Source: Ramlibacter sp.
Lineage (GTDB): Bacteria > Pseudomonadota > Gammaproteobacteria > Burkholderiales > Burkholderiaceae_C
Direction of reading: 5' to 3'
NCBI GenBank assembly: GCA_025351615.1
Contig: JANXVP010000092.1
Span: 1 to 8,818 of the forward strand
Length of the DNA: 8,818 nt
Program-made: the position numbers and the translations under genes
Notes under the pieces: model-generated
What the model saw: only the letters and a program-made list of their open reading frames with translations
What the model was told of the DNA's origin: nothing
The model's database searches: none
Shown: positions 1-7,187 of the stretch, piece by piece
How positions within the stretch are numbered: position 1 is the stretch's first letter
Layout: each line of letters starts with the position of its first letter

Positions 1-2
1 AC

Positions 3-2816
3 GACGACGCGCGCGCCAAATTCCGCAGCCGCTGGCGGGAGCTGCTGGAGGGCGATCCGACCAAGAGCCGCATCTACAAGGACATGGGCAACGGCGTCGC
101 CACCGCCGGCATCGAGTACTACCTGCCGCTGTTCTTCGACGAGACGGCGTCGGTGTTCGACTACTTCGGCGCTGAAGCGACGGTGGTGATGCATGGCGAC
201 CTGGAACCGGCTTTCCAGCACTTCTGGCAGGACACGAAAGACCGCTATCGGCTGATGCAGGGCGACCCCGAGCGGCCGGTCCTGCCTCCTCAGGCGCTGT
301 TTCTGTCGAGCGAGCAGTTCTACGCCCGCGCCAACCAGCATTCGCAGCTGTCGCTGCGGCCGTCGGCCGAGGACGCGGCGGACGGTGCGCTGTTTCAAAA
401 GCTGCCCGAGATGTCGGTCGTCCGCGGAGCGGAGGAGCCGTTGGCGCGCTTCAAGGACCACCTGCGCAACACGCAGCATCGGGTCCTGGTGCTGGCCGAG
501 AGCGACGGCCGGCGCGAGAGCCTGCTTGACTTCATCCGCGCCAGTCACCTCGCGCCACCGGCGTTCGACTCCCTGCAGGAGTTCGAGGCCAGCGACGAGA
601 AGCTGGGCATCGCCACCGCGTCGCTGAATTCGGGCTTCAGCTGGATCGCGTCCGGCATCGATTTCGTCACGGAGACCGAGCTGTTCGCGGCCGGTCCGAC
701 CACCCGGCGGCGCAAGAAACAGGAACAGGTCAGCGACGTCGAGGCGCTCATCAAGGACCTGTCGGAGCTGAACGTCGGAGATCCGGTCGTCCACGCCCAG
801 TACGGCATCGGCCGCTACCGCGGCCTGATCAACATGGACCTGGGCCAGGGCAAGAACGAGGACGGGACGCCCGCGGTCCAGGAGATGCTGCATCTCGAAT
901 ACGCGGAAAAGGCGACGCTTTACGTGCCGGTCAGCCAGCTGCACCAGATCAGCCGTTACACGGGCGTCTCGGCGGACGAAGCCCCGTTGCACAAGCTCGG
1001 CTCCGGCCAATGGGAAAAAGCCAGGCGACGCGCAGCCGAACAGGTCCGCGACACCGCCGCGGAGCTGCTGAACATCTATGCGCGCCGGGCTCTGCGCGAA
1101 GGCCACGCCTTCCGCTACTCGGCGCAGGACTATGAAACGTTTGCCAACGACTTCGGCTTCGAGGAGACGGCAGACCAGAACGCCGCGATCCATGCGGTGA
1201 TCCACGACATGATCTCGCCGCGGCCGATGGACCGGCTGGTCTGCGGCGACGTCGGCTTCGGCAAGACCGAAGTCGCATTGCGCGCCGCGTTCATTGCCAT
1301 CACGGGGGGCAGGCAGGTCGCCTTCCTGGCGCCGACGACGCTGCTGGCGGAGCAGCATTACCAGACGCTGATCGACCGCTTCAGCAAATGGCCGGTGAAG
1401 GTGGCGGAGGTGTCGCGCTTCCGCTCCGGCAAGGAAGTAACGGCGACGCTTAAGGGGCTGGCCGATGGCAGCGTCGACGTGGTGGTCGGGACCCACAAAC
1501 TGCTCAGCGAATCAACGAAATTCAAGAACCTCGGCCTGCTGATCATCGACGAGGAGCACCGGTTCGGCGTGCGCCACAAGGAAGCGATGAAGGCGATGCG
1601 CGCCGAGGTCGATGTGCTGACGCTCACCGCGACGCCGATTCCGCGGACGCTCGGCATGGCGCTGGAAGGCCTGCGCGACCTGTCGGTGATTGCGACCGCA
1701 CCGCAGCGCAGGCTGGCGATCAAGACCTTTGTCCGTAACGAAGGCAACGGCGTGATCCGCGAGGCCGTCCTGCGTGAACTCAAGCGCGGCGGGCAGGTCT
1801 ATTTTCTGCACAATGAGGTCGAGACCATCCAGAACCGCCGGCAGCGGCTGGAAGAGCTGCTGCCGGAAGCCCGGATTGCGGTGGCCCATGGCCAGATGCC
1901 CGAGCGCGAGCTGGAGCGGGTGATGCGCGACTTCGTGGCCCAGCGCTACAGCGTGCTGCTGTGCTCCACCATCATCGAGACCGGCATCGACGTGCCCACC
2001 GCCAACACCATCGTGATCAGCCGCGCGGACAAGTTCGGCCTGGCGCAGCTGCATCAGCTGCGCGGCCGGGTCGGCCGCAGCCACCACCAGGCCTATGCTT
2101 ACCTGATGGTGCCGGACAAGGAAAGCCTGACCCGGCAGGCCTCGCAGCGGCTCGACGCCATCCAGCAGATGGAGGAGCTTGGGTCCGGTTTCTATCTTGC
2201 GATGCACGACCTGGAGATCCGGGGCGCCGGCGAGGTGCTCGGTGAAAACCAGAGCGGCAACATGCTCGAGGTCGGCTTCCAGCTGTACAACGAGATGCTG
2301 TCGGAAGCCGTCCGGTCGCTGAAGGAAGGCAAGGAGCCGGACCTGCTGGCGCCCCTGTCCGCCACCACCGACATCAACCTGCATGCGCCCGCGCTGCTGC
2401 CCGAGGACTATTGCGGCGACGTCCACCTGCGCCTGTCGTTTTACAAGAAGCTGGCCACCGCGAAAACGACCGACCAGATCGACCTGCTGCTGGAAGAAAT
2501 CGTCGACCGCTTCGGCAAGCTGCCGCCGCAGGCGCAGACGCTGATCGACGTGCACCGGCTCCGGGTGATTGCCAGGCCGTATGGCGTGGTGAAGGTGGAT
2601 GCTGCTCCAGGCGTGATCCACATCACATTCCGGAAAGATCCGCCGATCGAGGCGCTGCGGATCATCGAACTGGTGCAGAAGAACAAGCACATCAAGCTGG
2701 CCGGCAACGAGAAGCTGCGGATCGAGCGCGAGTTGAAGGATCCGAAGGACCGAGCACAGATGGTGCGCGACGTGCTGCGTTCGCTGGGACAACCCAAGGT
2801 TGCCGAGCCAGCGTAG
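3..2816 (+). CDS. mfd: Transcription-repair coupling factor Mfd, 5'-truncated by the window edge
   Basis: Mfd is the ATP-dependent DNA translocase that pushes stalled RNA polymerase off damaged template and recruits UvrA for transcription-coupled repair. The reading frame is open from base 3, before the first ATG at 84, so the true start lies upstream. About 937 residues are visible against roughly 1150 for the family, so about 200 N-terminal residues are missing. In order: the end of the UvrB-like N-terminal module (KDMGNGVATAGIEYY near 87-122), the RNA-polymerase-interacting domain starting at VGDPVVHAQYGIGRYRG (from 774), and the RecG-like motor. The motor shows Walker A GDVGFGKT (1245-1268), DEEH (1548-1559), TATPIPRT (about 1626-1650), STIIETGIDVP (about 1965-1997) and QLRGRVGRS (2055-2081). 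The C-terminal TRCF regulatory domain begins near LLPEDYCGDVHLR (about 2394) and runs to the TAG. All motor motifs are intact and no frameshift is seen. serB follows on the same strand after 100 bp. Confidence 0.97.
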   Translation, partial: DDARAKFRSRWRELLEGDPTKSRIYKDMGNGVATAGIEYYLPLFFDETASVFDYFGAEATVVMHGDLEPAFQHFWQDTKDRYRLMQGDPERPVLPPQALFLSSEQFYARANQHSQLSLRPSAEDAADGALFQKLPEMSVVRGAEEPLARFKDHLRNTQHRVLVLAESDGRRESLLDFIRASHLAPPAFDSLQEFEASDEKLGIATASLNSGFSWIASGIDFVTETELFAAGPTTRRRKKQEQVSDVEALIKDLSELNVGDPVVHAQYGIGRYRGLINMDLGQGKNEDGTPAVQEMLHLEYAEKATLYVPVSQLHQISRYTGVSADEAPLHKLGSGQWEKARRRAAEQVRDTAAELLNIYARRALREGHAFRYSAQDYETFANDFGFEETADQNAAIHAVIHDMISPRPMDRLVCGDVGFGKTEVALRAAFIAITGGRQVAFLAPTTLLAEQHYQTLIDRFSKWPVKVAEVSRFRSGKEVTATLKGLADGSVDVVVGTHKLLSESTKFKNLGLLIIDEEHRFGVRHKEAMKAMRAEVDVLTLTATPIPRTLGMALEGLRDLSVIATAPQRRLAIKTFVRNEGNGVIREAVLRELKRGGQVYFLHNEVETIQNRRQRLEELLPEARIAVAHGQMPERELERVMRDFVAQRYSVLLCSTIIETGIDVPTANTIVISRADKFGLAQLHQLRGRVGRSHHQAYAYLMVPDKESLTRQASQRLDAIQQMEELGSGFYLAMHDLEIRGAGEVLGENQSGNMLEVGFQLYNEMLSEAVRSLKEGKEPDLLAPLSATTDINLHAPALLPEDYCGDVHLRLSFYKKLATAKTTDQIDLLLEEIVDRFGKLPPQAQTLIDVHRLRVIARPYGVVKVDAAPGVIHITFRKDPPIEALRIIELVQKNKHIKLAGNEKLRIERELKDPKDRAQMVRDVLRSLGQPKVAEPA

Positions 2817-2820
2817 AAAA

Positions 2821-2893
2821 GTCATTCCCGCGCAGGCGGGAATCCAGCGCATTCAGTTCCCATGCCCTGGGTCCCCGCCTGTGCGGGGATGAC
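2821..2893. repeat. REP-like inverted pair in the mfd-serB gap
   Basis: Two arms, 2821-2847 and 2867-2893, are near-perfect reverse complements. They could fold into a hairpin of about 27 pairs with a 19-nt loop, with only a few G-T pairs and one A-C mismatch. Each arm also contains its own small hairpin: ATTCCCGC/GCGGGAAT around GCAG (2824-2843), and TCCCCGC/GCGGGGA around CTGT (2872-2889). The GTCATTCCCGC...GCGGGAAT core is of the type known as dispersed REP-like repeats in Neisseria and other proteobacteria. There is no T-run after it, so it is not a classical intrinsic terminator. It may still stabilise the mfd 3' end or attenuate read-through into serB. No second copy is visible in this window. 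Confidence 0.75.
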
Positions 2894-2916
2894 GAATTCT
2901 GCGGGAAAATAACCTG

Positions 2917-3636
2917 ATGAAGACTCCCCGCGAATTCTCCCCCGGACTGGTGATCCAGGGCTTCACGCCGCCGCTGGCGCTGAAGGTCTTTCGGCTGATC
3001 GCGTTCGACATGGATTCGACGCTGATCAACATTGAATGCGTGGACGAGATCGCCGCGGCAGCCGGCAAGAAGGACGAAGTCGCCGCCATCACCGAGGCCG
3101 CCATGCGTGGCGAGATCGCGGACTATAAGCAGAGCCTGCGCGAACGTGTCGCCTTGCTCAAGGGCGTCAGCGTGCAGCACCTGGAAGATGTGTACGCGCA
3201 GCGGCTGCAACTCAACCCGGGCGCGGAAGTCCTGGTCCGTGCCTGTCAGGCCGCCGGCCTCAAGGTGCTGCTGGTCTCCGGCGGCTTCACCTTCTTCACC
3301 GACCGCATTCGCGACCGGCTCGGCATCGACTTCACCCGCTCCAATGTGCTGGGTATCGCGGATGGCAAGCTCACCGGCAAGATGGTCGACCAGCCCTGGG
3401 GCGACATCTGCGATGCCGCGGAAAAAAGCAGGATGCTGCTTGAAACCTGCGCCCGGCTGGGCATCGGCGCAAAGCAGGCGATCGCCATGGGCGACGGCGC
3501 CAACGATCTGCCGATGATGGCCCAGGCCGGCCTCTCGGTGGCTTACCACGCGAAGCCGAAAGTACGGGAACAGGCGATGGTCGCGATCAACTCGGGCGGG
3601 CTGGACCGGCTGCTTGAAGTCGTCCGCCAGGACTAG
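2917..3636 (+). CDS. serB: Phosphoserine phosphatase SerB
   Basis: SerB hydrolyses O-phospho-L-serine to L-serine and phosphate, the last step of serine synthesis, in the cytosol. The 239-residue protein is a HAD-superfamily phosphatase with all signatures. Motif I is DMDST, with nucleophile D31 and general acid D33. Motif II is Ser121 in LLVSGGFTFF. The motif III lysine is probably K170 in AAEKSRM, and motif IV is GDGAND (G192-D197). It is the short form, without the N-terminal ACT-like extension of the 322-residue E. coli enzyme. The ATG at 2917 has only a weak purine stretch upstream (GCGGGAAAA). It follows mfd by 100 bp, with the REP-like hairpin between them, so it may be read from mfd or from a promoter I cannot pick out. 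The 3' end abuts the remnant of a gene on the other strand. Confidence 0.95.
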   Translation: MKTPREFSPGLVIQGFTPPLALKVFRLIAFDMDSTLINIECVDEIAAAAGKKDEVAAITEAAMRGEIADYKQSLRERVALLKGVSVQHLEDVYAQRLQLNPGAEVLVRACQAAGLKVLLVSGGFTFFTDRIRDRLGIDFTRSNVLGIADGKLTGKMVDQPWGDICDAAEKSRMLLETCARLGIGAKQAIAMGDGANDLPMMAQAGLSVAYHAKPKVREQAMVAINSGGLDRLLEVVRQD

Positions 3637-3644
3637 GTCCAGCC
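3599..3644. repeat. 9-bp inverted repeat spanning the serB stop codon
   Basis: GGCTGGACC at 3599-3607 is the exact reverse complement of GGTCCAGCC at 3636-3644, with a 28-nt loop containing the last serB codons and most of its stop. It sits exactly at the convergent junction of serB and the truncated minus-strand remnant. There is no U-tract on either strand, so a terminator function is only possible. Chance occurrence in GC-rich DNA cannot be excluded. Confidence 0.3.
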
Positions 3645-3653
3645 GATCTTGTG

Positions 3654-3858
3654 CTATTTCCTTGGCTGGAAGCGTGCCTGCTGCGCCGACTGCAGCACCG
3701 CGTCCAGGGACAGCTTCTGATCGGGATCCTCCAGGTAAGCAAGCCCGCCGGACAGGGGGTAGCTGCCCCTGGTGCCGATGGTGATGTCGCCGCCGGCAGC
3801 TGTGAGTGGCAGCAGCAGCGCCCATCCTGGCGCGACGGGGAGCCAGCCCCTGCCTCAT
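3654..3858 (-). pseudogene. Frameshifted, truncated remnant of a 7TMR-DISM-type sensor gene (N-terminal part)
   Basis: After the phoD TGA the same minus frame stays open to a TAG at 3656-3654. It reads WALLLPLTAAGG, a signal-peptide-like hydrophobic stretch, then DITIGTRGSYPLSGG, LAYLEDPDQKLSLDAVL and finally FQPRK. The LAYLEDPD-K-L-DAVL stretch resembles the start of the 7TMR-DISM extracellular 2 domain, which sits at the N terminus of membrane sensor kinases and diguanylate cyclases. No ATG, GTG or TTG opens this frame. The ATG at 3858, which overlaps the phoD stop as ATGA, reads MRQGLAPRRARM in a different frame. One extra base near 3825 would explain the break: correcting it joins a basic N-terminus to the hydrophobic core. 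The frame ends after about 50 residues where several hundred are expected, just before the convergent serB end. I infer a decayed gene once coupled to phoD. The family assignment rests on a short stretch recognised by eye. Confidence 0.6.
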
Positions 3859-5435
3859 GCGCGCTCCACTTGCGGCCGGCCCGCTTGCACGGCAAAACGG
3901 GCCAGGGTTTCGATCGTCGTATCCCGGCGTGTCACGTCGTCGACGACCCGCAGGCTGGTGGTCAGCTGGCCAGGCGTGAATTCAGCGACGCCATAGCCGC
4001 GGCGCTCGGCGTCGGCAAAAACAAAATGCGGATTGCTGGCAAGCCGCTGGGGCACTCTTGCGTTGGTGCCCGAGCGAGAAGTCAGACTGGTGCCGCAGAA
4101 CTCCACGCCCAGCGTGGCGCTGTCGGGCCGTCCGTAATCGGCCTTGACGTGCCCGACCCAGTTCTCGTGCACGTCGCCTCCGAACAGCACAGGGTTGGCG
4201 ACCGCCTGCTTCTGCAGCGACTGGGTCAGACGCGATCGCGCTGCCCCGTAGCCGTCCCAGCCGTCGTTCCAGAACGACGGGCCTGCCGCTGACGCAAGCT
4301 CGCGGGCGCCGAACAGCGTTTGCTGCGCAATGATCGACCAGCCGTCGTTGCCGACTGAGAGCGCCTGATCCAGCCAGCGCTCCTGCTGCGCCCCGAGCAG
4401 CGAGCGTGCCGGATCGTTCCAGGCCGGGCAAGCGGGCGGATGGACAAAGCCGGAGCCCAGGCGCCCGCCCCCGGTGCACACTTGCGGGTCCCGGTACTGG
4501 CGCGTGTCCAGCAGGTTGAGCGTCGCCAGCCGGCCAAAACGCAGCTGCGAATACAGGCGCACCTCCGCACCGGCGGACAATCCGGCGAGCGCCCGGGTGA
4601 GCGCGGACGCGCGCACCGGCATGTGCTCGTAAAAGGCCTGGTAAGCCGCGGCACGGCGGGCCGTGAAGTCCGCAACCACCGGTCCGCTGTCGCCAGCCTG
4701 CAGCCCAGCGTAATCGTTTTGCACTTCATGGTCGTCCCAGGTCACGATCCAGGGACATGCGGCATGCATCGCCTGCAAATCCGCGTCGCCCTTGTGCAGT
4801 GCGTAGCGTTGTCGGTAGTCCTCGAGCGTCAGCACCCAGCCGCCCGGCGGAACGCGAACGGCGCGCGCGGCATTCGGGTATTCGTAGATGTAGTCGCCCA
4901 GAAACAGCACCGCGTCGAGATCTTCCTCTCGCATGTGGCGGTAAGCGCTGAAGTAGCCATGTTCCCAGCGCTGGCATGACGCGTAGGCCAGCCGCAGCCT
5001 GCCGACCGCGGCATCGGGCGCCGGCAAGGTGCGGGTGCGGCCGACCGGACTCGACACCCCGCCCGCGATGAAGCGGTAGAAATACCAGCGATCGCCTTGC
5101 AGGCCGGTCGCTTGCGCATGAACCGAATGCGCCAGTTCCGCCAGGGCAAGCACTTCGCCGCTGCGCGCAATGCGGCTGAACTCCCGGTCGTGCGCCACTT
5201 CCCAGCGCACCGCGATCGAAGCCCGGCCCAGTCCGGACGCTCCGGCAGGGGCCAGCAACCGGGTCCACAGAACGACCGAATCGGCGGCGGGCGAACCGCT
5301 CGCGATTCCGAGCGCGAAGGGGTCCGCGGCGAAGCGAATCTGGCGGGTCGCACAACCCCACAACGCGAGTCCCATGGCTCCTGCCGCTACCGCTTGCAGC
5401 AGCCGGCGCCGGTCCGTCACGGGAAGCAAATCCAT
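3855..5435 (-). CDS. phoD: Alkaline phosphatase D family protein (PhoD), Tat-exported, possibly a lipoprotein
   Basis: PhoD enzymes are exported phosphomonoesterases/phosphodiesterases; characterised members use an Fe/Ca centre with a cysteine ligand. With the ATG at 5435 the protein has 526 residues, normal for the family. The N-terminus carries D8-R9-R10-R11-L-L-Q, a twin-arginine-like motif, before a hydrophobic stretch ending LALWGC (Cys28), a possible lipobox. The N-terminal PhoD domain starts around FALGIASGSP (residue 40). The catalytic domain follows: YASCQ (Cys154), FLGDYIYEY (Asp181), TWDDHE (D234, D235, H236), FWNDGWDGYG (388-397) and GGDVHENW (D421, H423). All expected metal ligands appear present. 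A TTG nine bases upstream (5444) is an alternative start, but it overlaps a TATAGT box. The GAGG before the ATG lies only 3 nt away, too close for a normal ribosome site. The gene stands 86 bp after the MFS gene and overlaps the sensor remnant by ATGA. I see no Pho box. Confidence 0.9.
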   Translation of the reverse strand: MDLLPVTDRRRLLQAVAAGAMGLALWGCATRQIRFAADPFALGIASGSPAADSVVLWTRLLAPAGASGLGRASIAVRWEVAHDREFSRIARSGEVLALAELAHSVHAQATGLQGDRWYFYRFIAGGVSSPVGRTRTLPAPDAAVGRLRLAYASCQRWEHGYFSAYRHMREEDLDAVLFLGDYIYEYPNAARAVRVPPGGWVLTLEDYRQRYALHKGDADLQAMHAACPWIVTWDDHEVQNDYAGLQAGDSGPVVADFTARRAAAYQAFYEHMPVRASALTRALAGLSAGAEVRLYSQLRFGRLATLNLLDTRQYRDPQVCTGGGRLGSGFVHPPACPAWNDPARSLLGAQQERWLDQALSVGNDGWSIIAQQTLFGARELASAAGPSFWNDGWDGYGAARSRLTQSLQKQAVANPVLFGGDVHENWVGHVKADYGRPDSATLGVEFCGTSLTSRSGTNARVPQRLASNPHFVFADAERRGYGVAEFTPGQLTTSLRVVDDVTRRDTTIETLARFAVQAGRPQVERA

Positions 5436-5443
5436 GGACCTCA

Positions 5444-5449
5444 ACTATA
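5444..5449 (-). promoter_or_regulatory. Candidate -10 element (TATAGT) just upstream of phoD
   Basis: TATAGT matches the sigma-70 -10 consensus at 5 of 6 positions and lies 8 nt before the phoD ATG at 5435. Transcription starting about 7 nt after the box would give an mRNA with almost no leader. No convincing -35 is seen 16-18 bp upstream, where the sequence is GC-rich, so an activator may be needed or the match may be chance. Confidence 0.35.
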
Positions 5450-5471
5450 GGTCACAGCCGGCGCCGCCAGC

Positions 5472-5497
5472 GCAGCGCTGCAACGGGCCCCGGGGCC
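5472..5497. repeat. Two GC-rich palindromes between the MFS gene and phoD
   Basis: The 86-bp gap holds a 10-bp perfect palindrome, GCAGCGCTGC (5472-5481), and a 12-bp perfect palindrome, GGCCCCGGGGCC (5486-5497). They could act as a weak stem-loop terminator for the MFS transcript or as a protein site upstream of phoD. Neither is followed by a T-tract on the minus strand. Palindromes this long are not rare in such GC-rich DNA. Confidence 0.25.
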
Positions 5498-5521
5498 GCG
5501 CGTGCTACAGGTTTCGCGGCT

Positions 5522-6778
5522 TTACGTCGAGCCGATGGGGCGCAGCGATGTCCTGCCCGCAAAACGCGATCGGTACAGCAAGAAGCCGACGATGGAGACG
5601 TTCAACAGGTTCCAGCCGATGCCGTTGACGAAGGCCGCGCGATAGGAGCCGGTCAGGTCGAAGACCGCGCCGGACATCCAGCCGCCCAGCGCCATGCCGA
5701 ACAGCGTTGCCATCAGCACCGTCCCGACCCGCGCCCCCGCTTCCTTCGGCGAGAAATATTCGCGAACGATCAAGGCGTAGGCCGGCACGATGCCGCCCTG
5801 GAACAGCCCGAACAGCCCCGAGACCAGGTACAGCGACACCAGCCCGTCGAACGGCAAAAACAGCAGCAGCGCGACGCCCTGCAGGATCGACCCCAGCAAC
5901 AGCGTGCGCAAGCCACCGATGCGATCCGAGATCCAGCCCGAGGCGAGACGGCTCACGACGCCCATCGCCAGCATCACCGACAGCATCTCGGCGCCGCGGG
6001 CTGCGCCGAAACCCAGGTCGCCGCAATAGGCCACGATGTGGACCTGCGGCATCGACATGGCGACGCAGCAGGACACGCCCGCGATGCAGAGCAGCGTTTG
6101 CACCGTGCCCGCCGACAAACCGAGCACCAGAGGCGAGCCGGCGCCGGCCAATGCAGCCTGGGCCGGTGCCGACTGTGGCTGCGGCGGCGGGCGGCGGCGC
6201 AAGACCAGTGCCAGCGGCAGCATCGCGAGGAAACAGAACACGCCCATGCCGACGTACGTGGCACGCCAGCCCGCCGCGTCGATGAAATGCTGCATCACCG
6301 GCGGCCAGATGGCGCCGGCCACATAGTTGCCGCTCATGCAGACTGCCACGGCGATGCCGCGGCGACGCTGGAACCACTGCGAGGTGTCCGCCACCAAGGG
6401 CGCGAACGTGGCCGAGGTGCCGAACAGTCCGACGAGCAAGCCCTGCGCCAGGCTGAATTGCCAAAGCGTCGTGGCCGAGCCTGCGGCAACGAAGCCGGCC
6501 CCGAGTCCCACCGCACCCAGGAGCACAGGCACGATCACTCCGAAGCGGTCCGACAGCCGGCCCATCAGGATTCCGCCGAGGCCGAATCCGACCATGGTCA
6601 GCGTGTACGGCAGCGAAGCATTGCCACGGTCGACCGCGAACTCCGCCTGAATCCGCGGCAGCACCACCGTGACGGCATACATGCCCGAGCCGCCGATCGT
6701 CATCAGCAGCAGCGACACACCGAGCCGGCTCCAGGCGTAAGGCGACTCGATGTCTTGCGGGGTTGCAACGCGCGTCAT
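5522..6778 (-). CDS. Major facilitator superfamily transporter
   Basis: This is a predicted inner-membrane, 12-helix secondary transporter of 418 residues, normal for MFS. Hydrophobic helices alternate with short loops throughout. The MFS motif A between helices 2 and 3 is GRLSDRFG (residues 73-80), with a degenerate second copy, SGWISDRIGG, in the C-terminal half. A charged, proline-rich loop (LRRRPPPQPQ) separates the two halves. The fold style (MTIGGSGMYAVTVVLPRIQAEF near the N-terminus) resembles the monocarboxylate/oxalate-formate type of MFS proteins common in Burkholderiales, but the substrate cannot be read from sequence. I chose the ATG at 6778 because the protein then starts MTRVATPQDIESPYAWSRLG, right before helix 1. 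An in-frame GTG lies 15 nt upstream. No clear ribosome site precedes the ATG. It follows the GIY-YIG gene by 37 bp and is probably co-transcribed, with an intervening mini-ORF overlapping both. Confidence 0.88.
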   Translation of the reverse strand: MTRVATPQDIESPYAWSRLGVSLLLMTIGGSGMYAVTVVLPRIQAEFAVDRGNASLPYTLTMVGFGLGGILMGRLSDRFGVIVPVLLGAVGLGAGFVAAGSATTLWQFSLAQGLLVGLFGTSATFAPLVADTSQWFQRRRGIAVAVCMSGNYVAGAIWPPVMQHFIDAAGWRATYVGMGVFCFLAMLPLALVLRRRPPPQPQSAPAQAALAGAGSPLVLGLSAGTVQTLLCIAGVSCCVAMSMPQVHIVAYCGDLGFGAARGAEMLSVMLAMGVVSRLASGWISDRIGGLRTLLLGSILQGVALLLFLPFDGLVSLYLVSGLFGLFQGGIVPAYALIVREYFSPKEAGARVGTVLMATLFGMALGGWMSGAVFDLTGSYRAAFVNGIGWNLLNVSIVGFLLYRSRFAGRTSLRPIGST

Positions 6779-6819
6779 CGCCGCATTGGACACGACCAAG
6801 CTGACACCCCGCTCGTCAT
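6775..6819 (-). other. 14-codon mini-ORF bridging the GIY-YIG stop and the MFS start
   Basis: The ORF reads MTSGVSAWSCPMRR and stops with TGA. Its ATG overlaps the GIY-YIG stop codon (ATGA, 6819-6816) and its TGA overlaps the MFS start codon (ATGA, 6778-6775). The MFS gene has no clear Shine-Dalgarno sequence, so a ribosome ending on the mini-ORF could re-initiate at the MFS ATG. This is a geometric observation. The peptide has no recognisable family and the arrangement could be chance. Confidence 0.25.
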
Positions 6820-7148
6820 GCCTGCCAGACACCGTAGCCGGCTTCGCGCAGCGCAATCCCCAGTTCAACCTCCATCTCGCGCGCGGCCTCGTACGGCATC
6901 GGGTTGTATGTCGCATACAGCGCCGGCAGCAAGCGGACGCCGAAATCACGCACGTACGAATTCGCCTGGATGCCAGCCTTGTGCTTGTCGAAGCGCAGGT
7001 CCGGGTCGAGCCCGGTCATGCCGACGTAGACGAACGGCTGGCCGAGCCGATAGCCGGGGTTGGCGCGCCGGAAGCGTCCCAGATTCCAGACGTCATCCGA
7101 TAGTTCGACGACGTAGACGTGGTGGTGGTAGCGCTCGCGTGGCGGCAT
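6816..7148 (-). CDS. Small GIY-YIG-like protein of unknown role
   Basis: This 110-residue protein carries a degenerate GIY-YIG nuclease-type core. VYV (residues 11-13) stands for GIY, and VYVGMTG (40-46) for YIG. Both are followed by L-x-x-RFDKHKAG, where R52 and H56 would match the conserved Arg and the His/Tyr of the family. A glutamate-rich helix, EAAREMEVELG (87-97), may supply the catalytic Glu. The two half motifs are about 26 residues apart, against 10-11 in typical members, because of an inserted loop (SDDVWNLGRFRRANPGYR). Whether it cuts DNA is unknown. The ATG at 7148 is preferred to one at 7238, which would run through the promoter and start of divergent pssA and adds no recognisable domain. 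The ATG lies in GCATGC, so both strands read ATG here. No strong ribosome site is seen. A good promoter match lies upstream, and the MFS gene follows. Confidence 0.72.
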   Translation of the reverse strand: MPPRERYHHHVYVVELSDDVWNLGRFRRANPGYRLGQPFVYVGMTGLDPDLRFDKHKAGIQANSYVRDFGVRLLPALYATYNPMPYEAAREMEVELGIALREAGYGVWQA

Positions 7149-7159
7149 GCGCGGTCGGA

Positions 7160-7187
7160 TCGAAGCTTGGAGCGTGCCCACTATACT
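7160..7187 (+). promoter_or_regulatory. Candidate pssA promoter
   Basis: TATACT at 7182-7187 is a good -10 box (5 of 6). The best -35 is the weak TCGAAG at 7160-7165 (3 of 6), with 16-bp spacing. The -10 lies 7 nt before the ATG at 7195, so transcription would start at or next to that codon. It overlaps the -10 of the divergent promoter. Confidence 0.45.

Noticed and set aside
1512..2852. 446-codon open frame on the minus strand inside mfd
   Set aside because: It is a mirror of a G/C-ending coding sequence; low-complexity His/Gln/Arg-rich translation, no known domain, and mfd is intact on the other strand.
2894..2937. Two GAATTC sites flanking the serB start
   Set aside because: A six-base match repeated once is not informative, and no larger repeat surrounds it.
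2692..3858. 388-codon minus-strand open frame covering serB
   Set aside because: Antisense shadow of serB and the end of mfd with no family resemblance. Only its first codons matter, as the likely original start of the sensor remnant.
3651..4979. Plus-strand open frames opposite phoD
   Set aside because: They are opposite an intact phosphatase with all metal-binding motifs, and their translations look like random GC-rich sequence.
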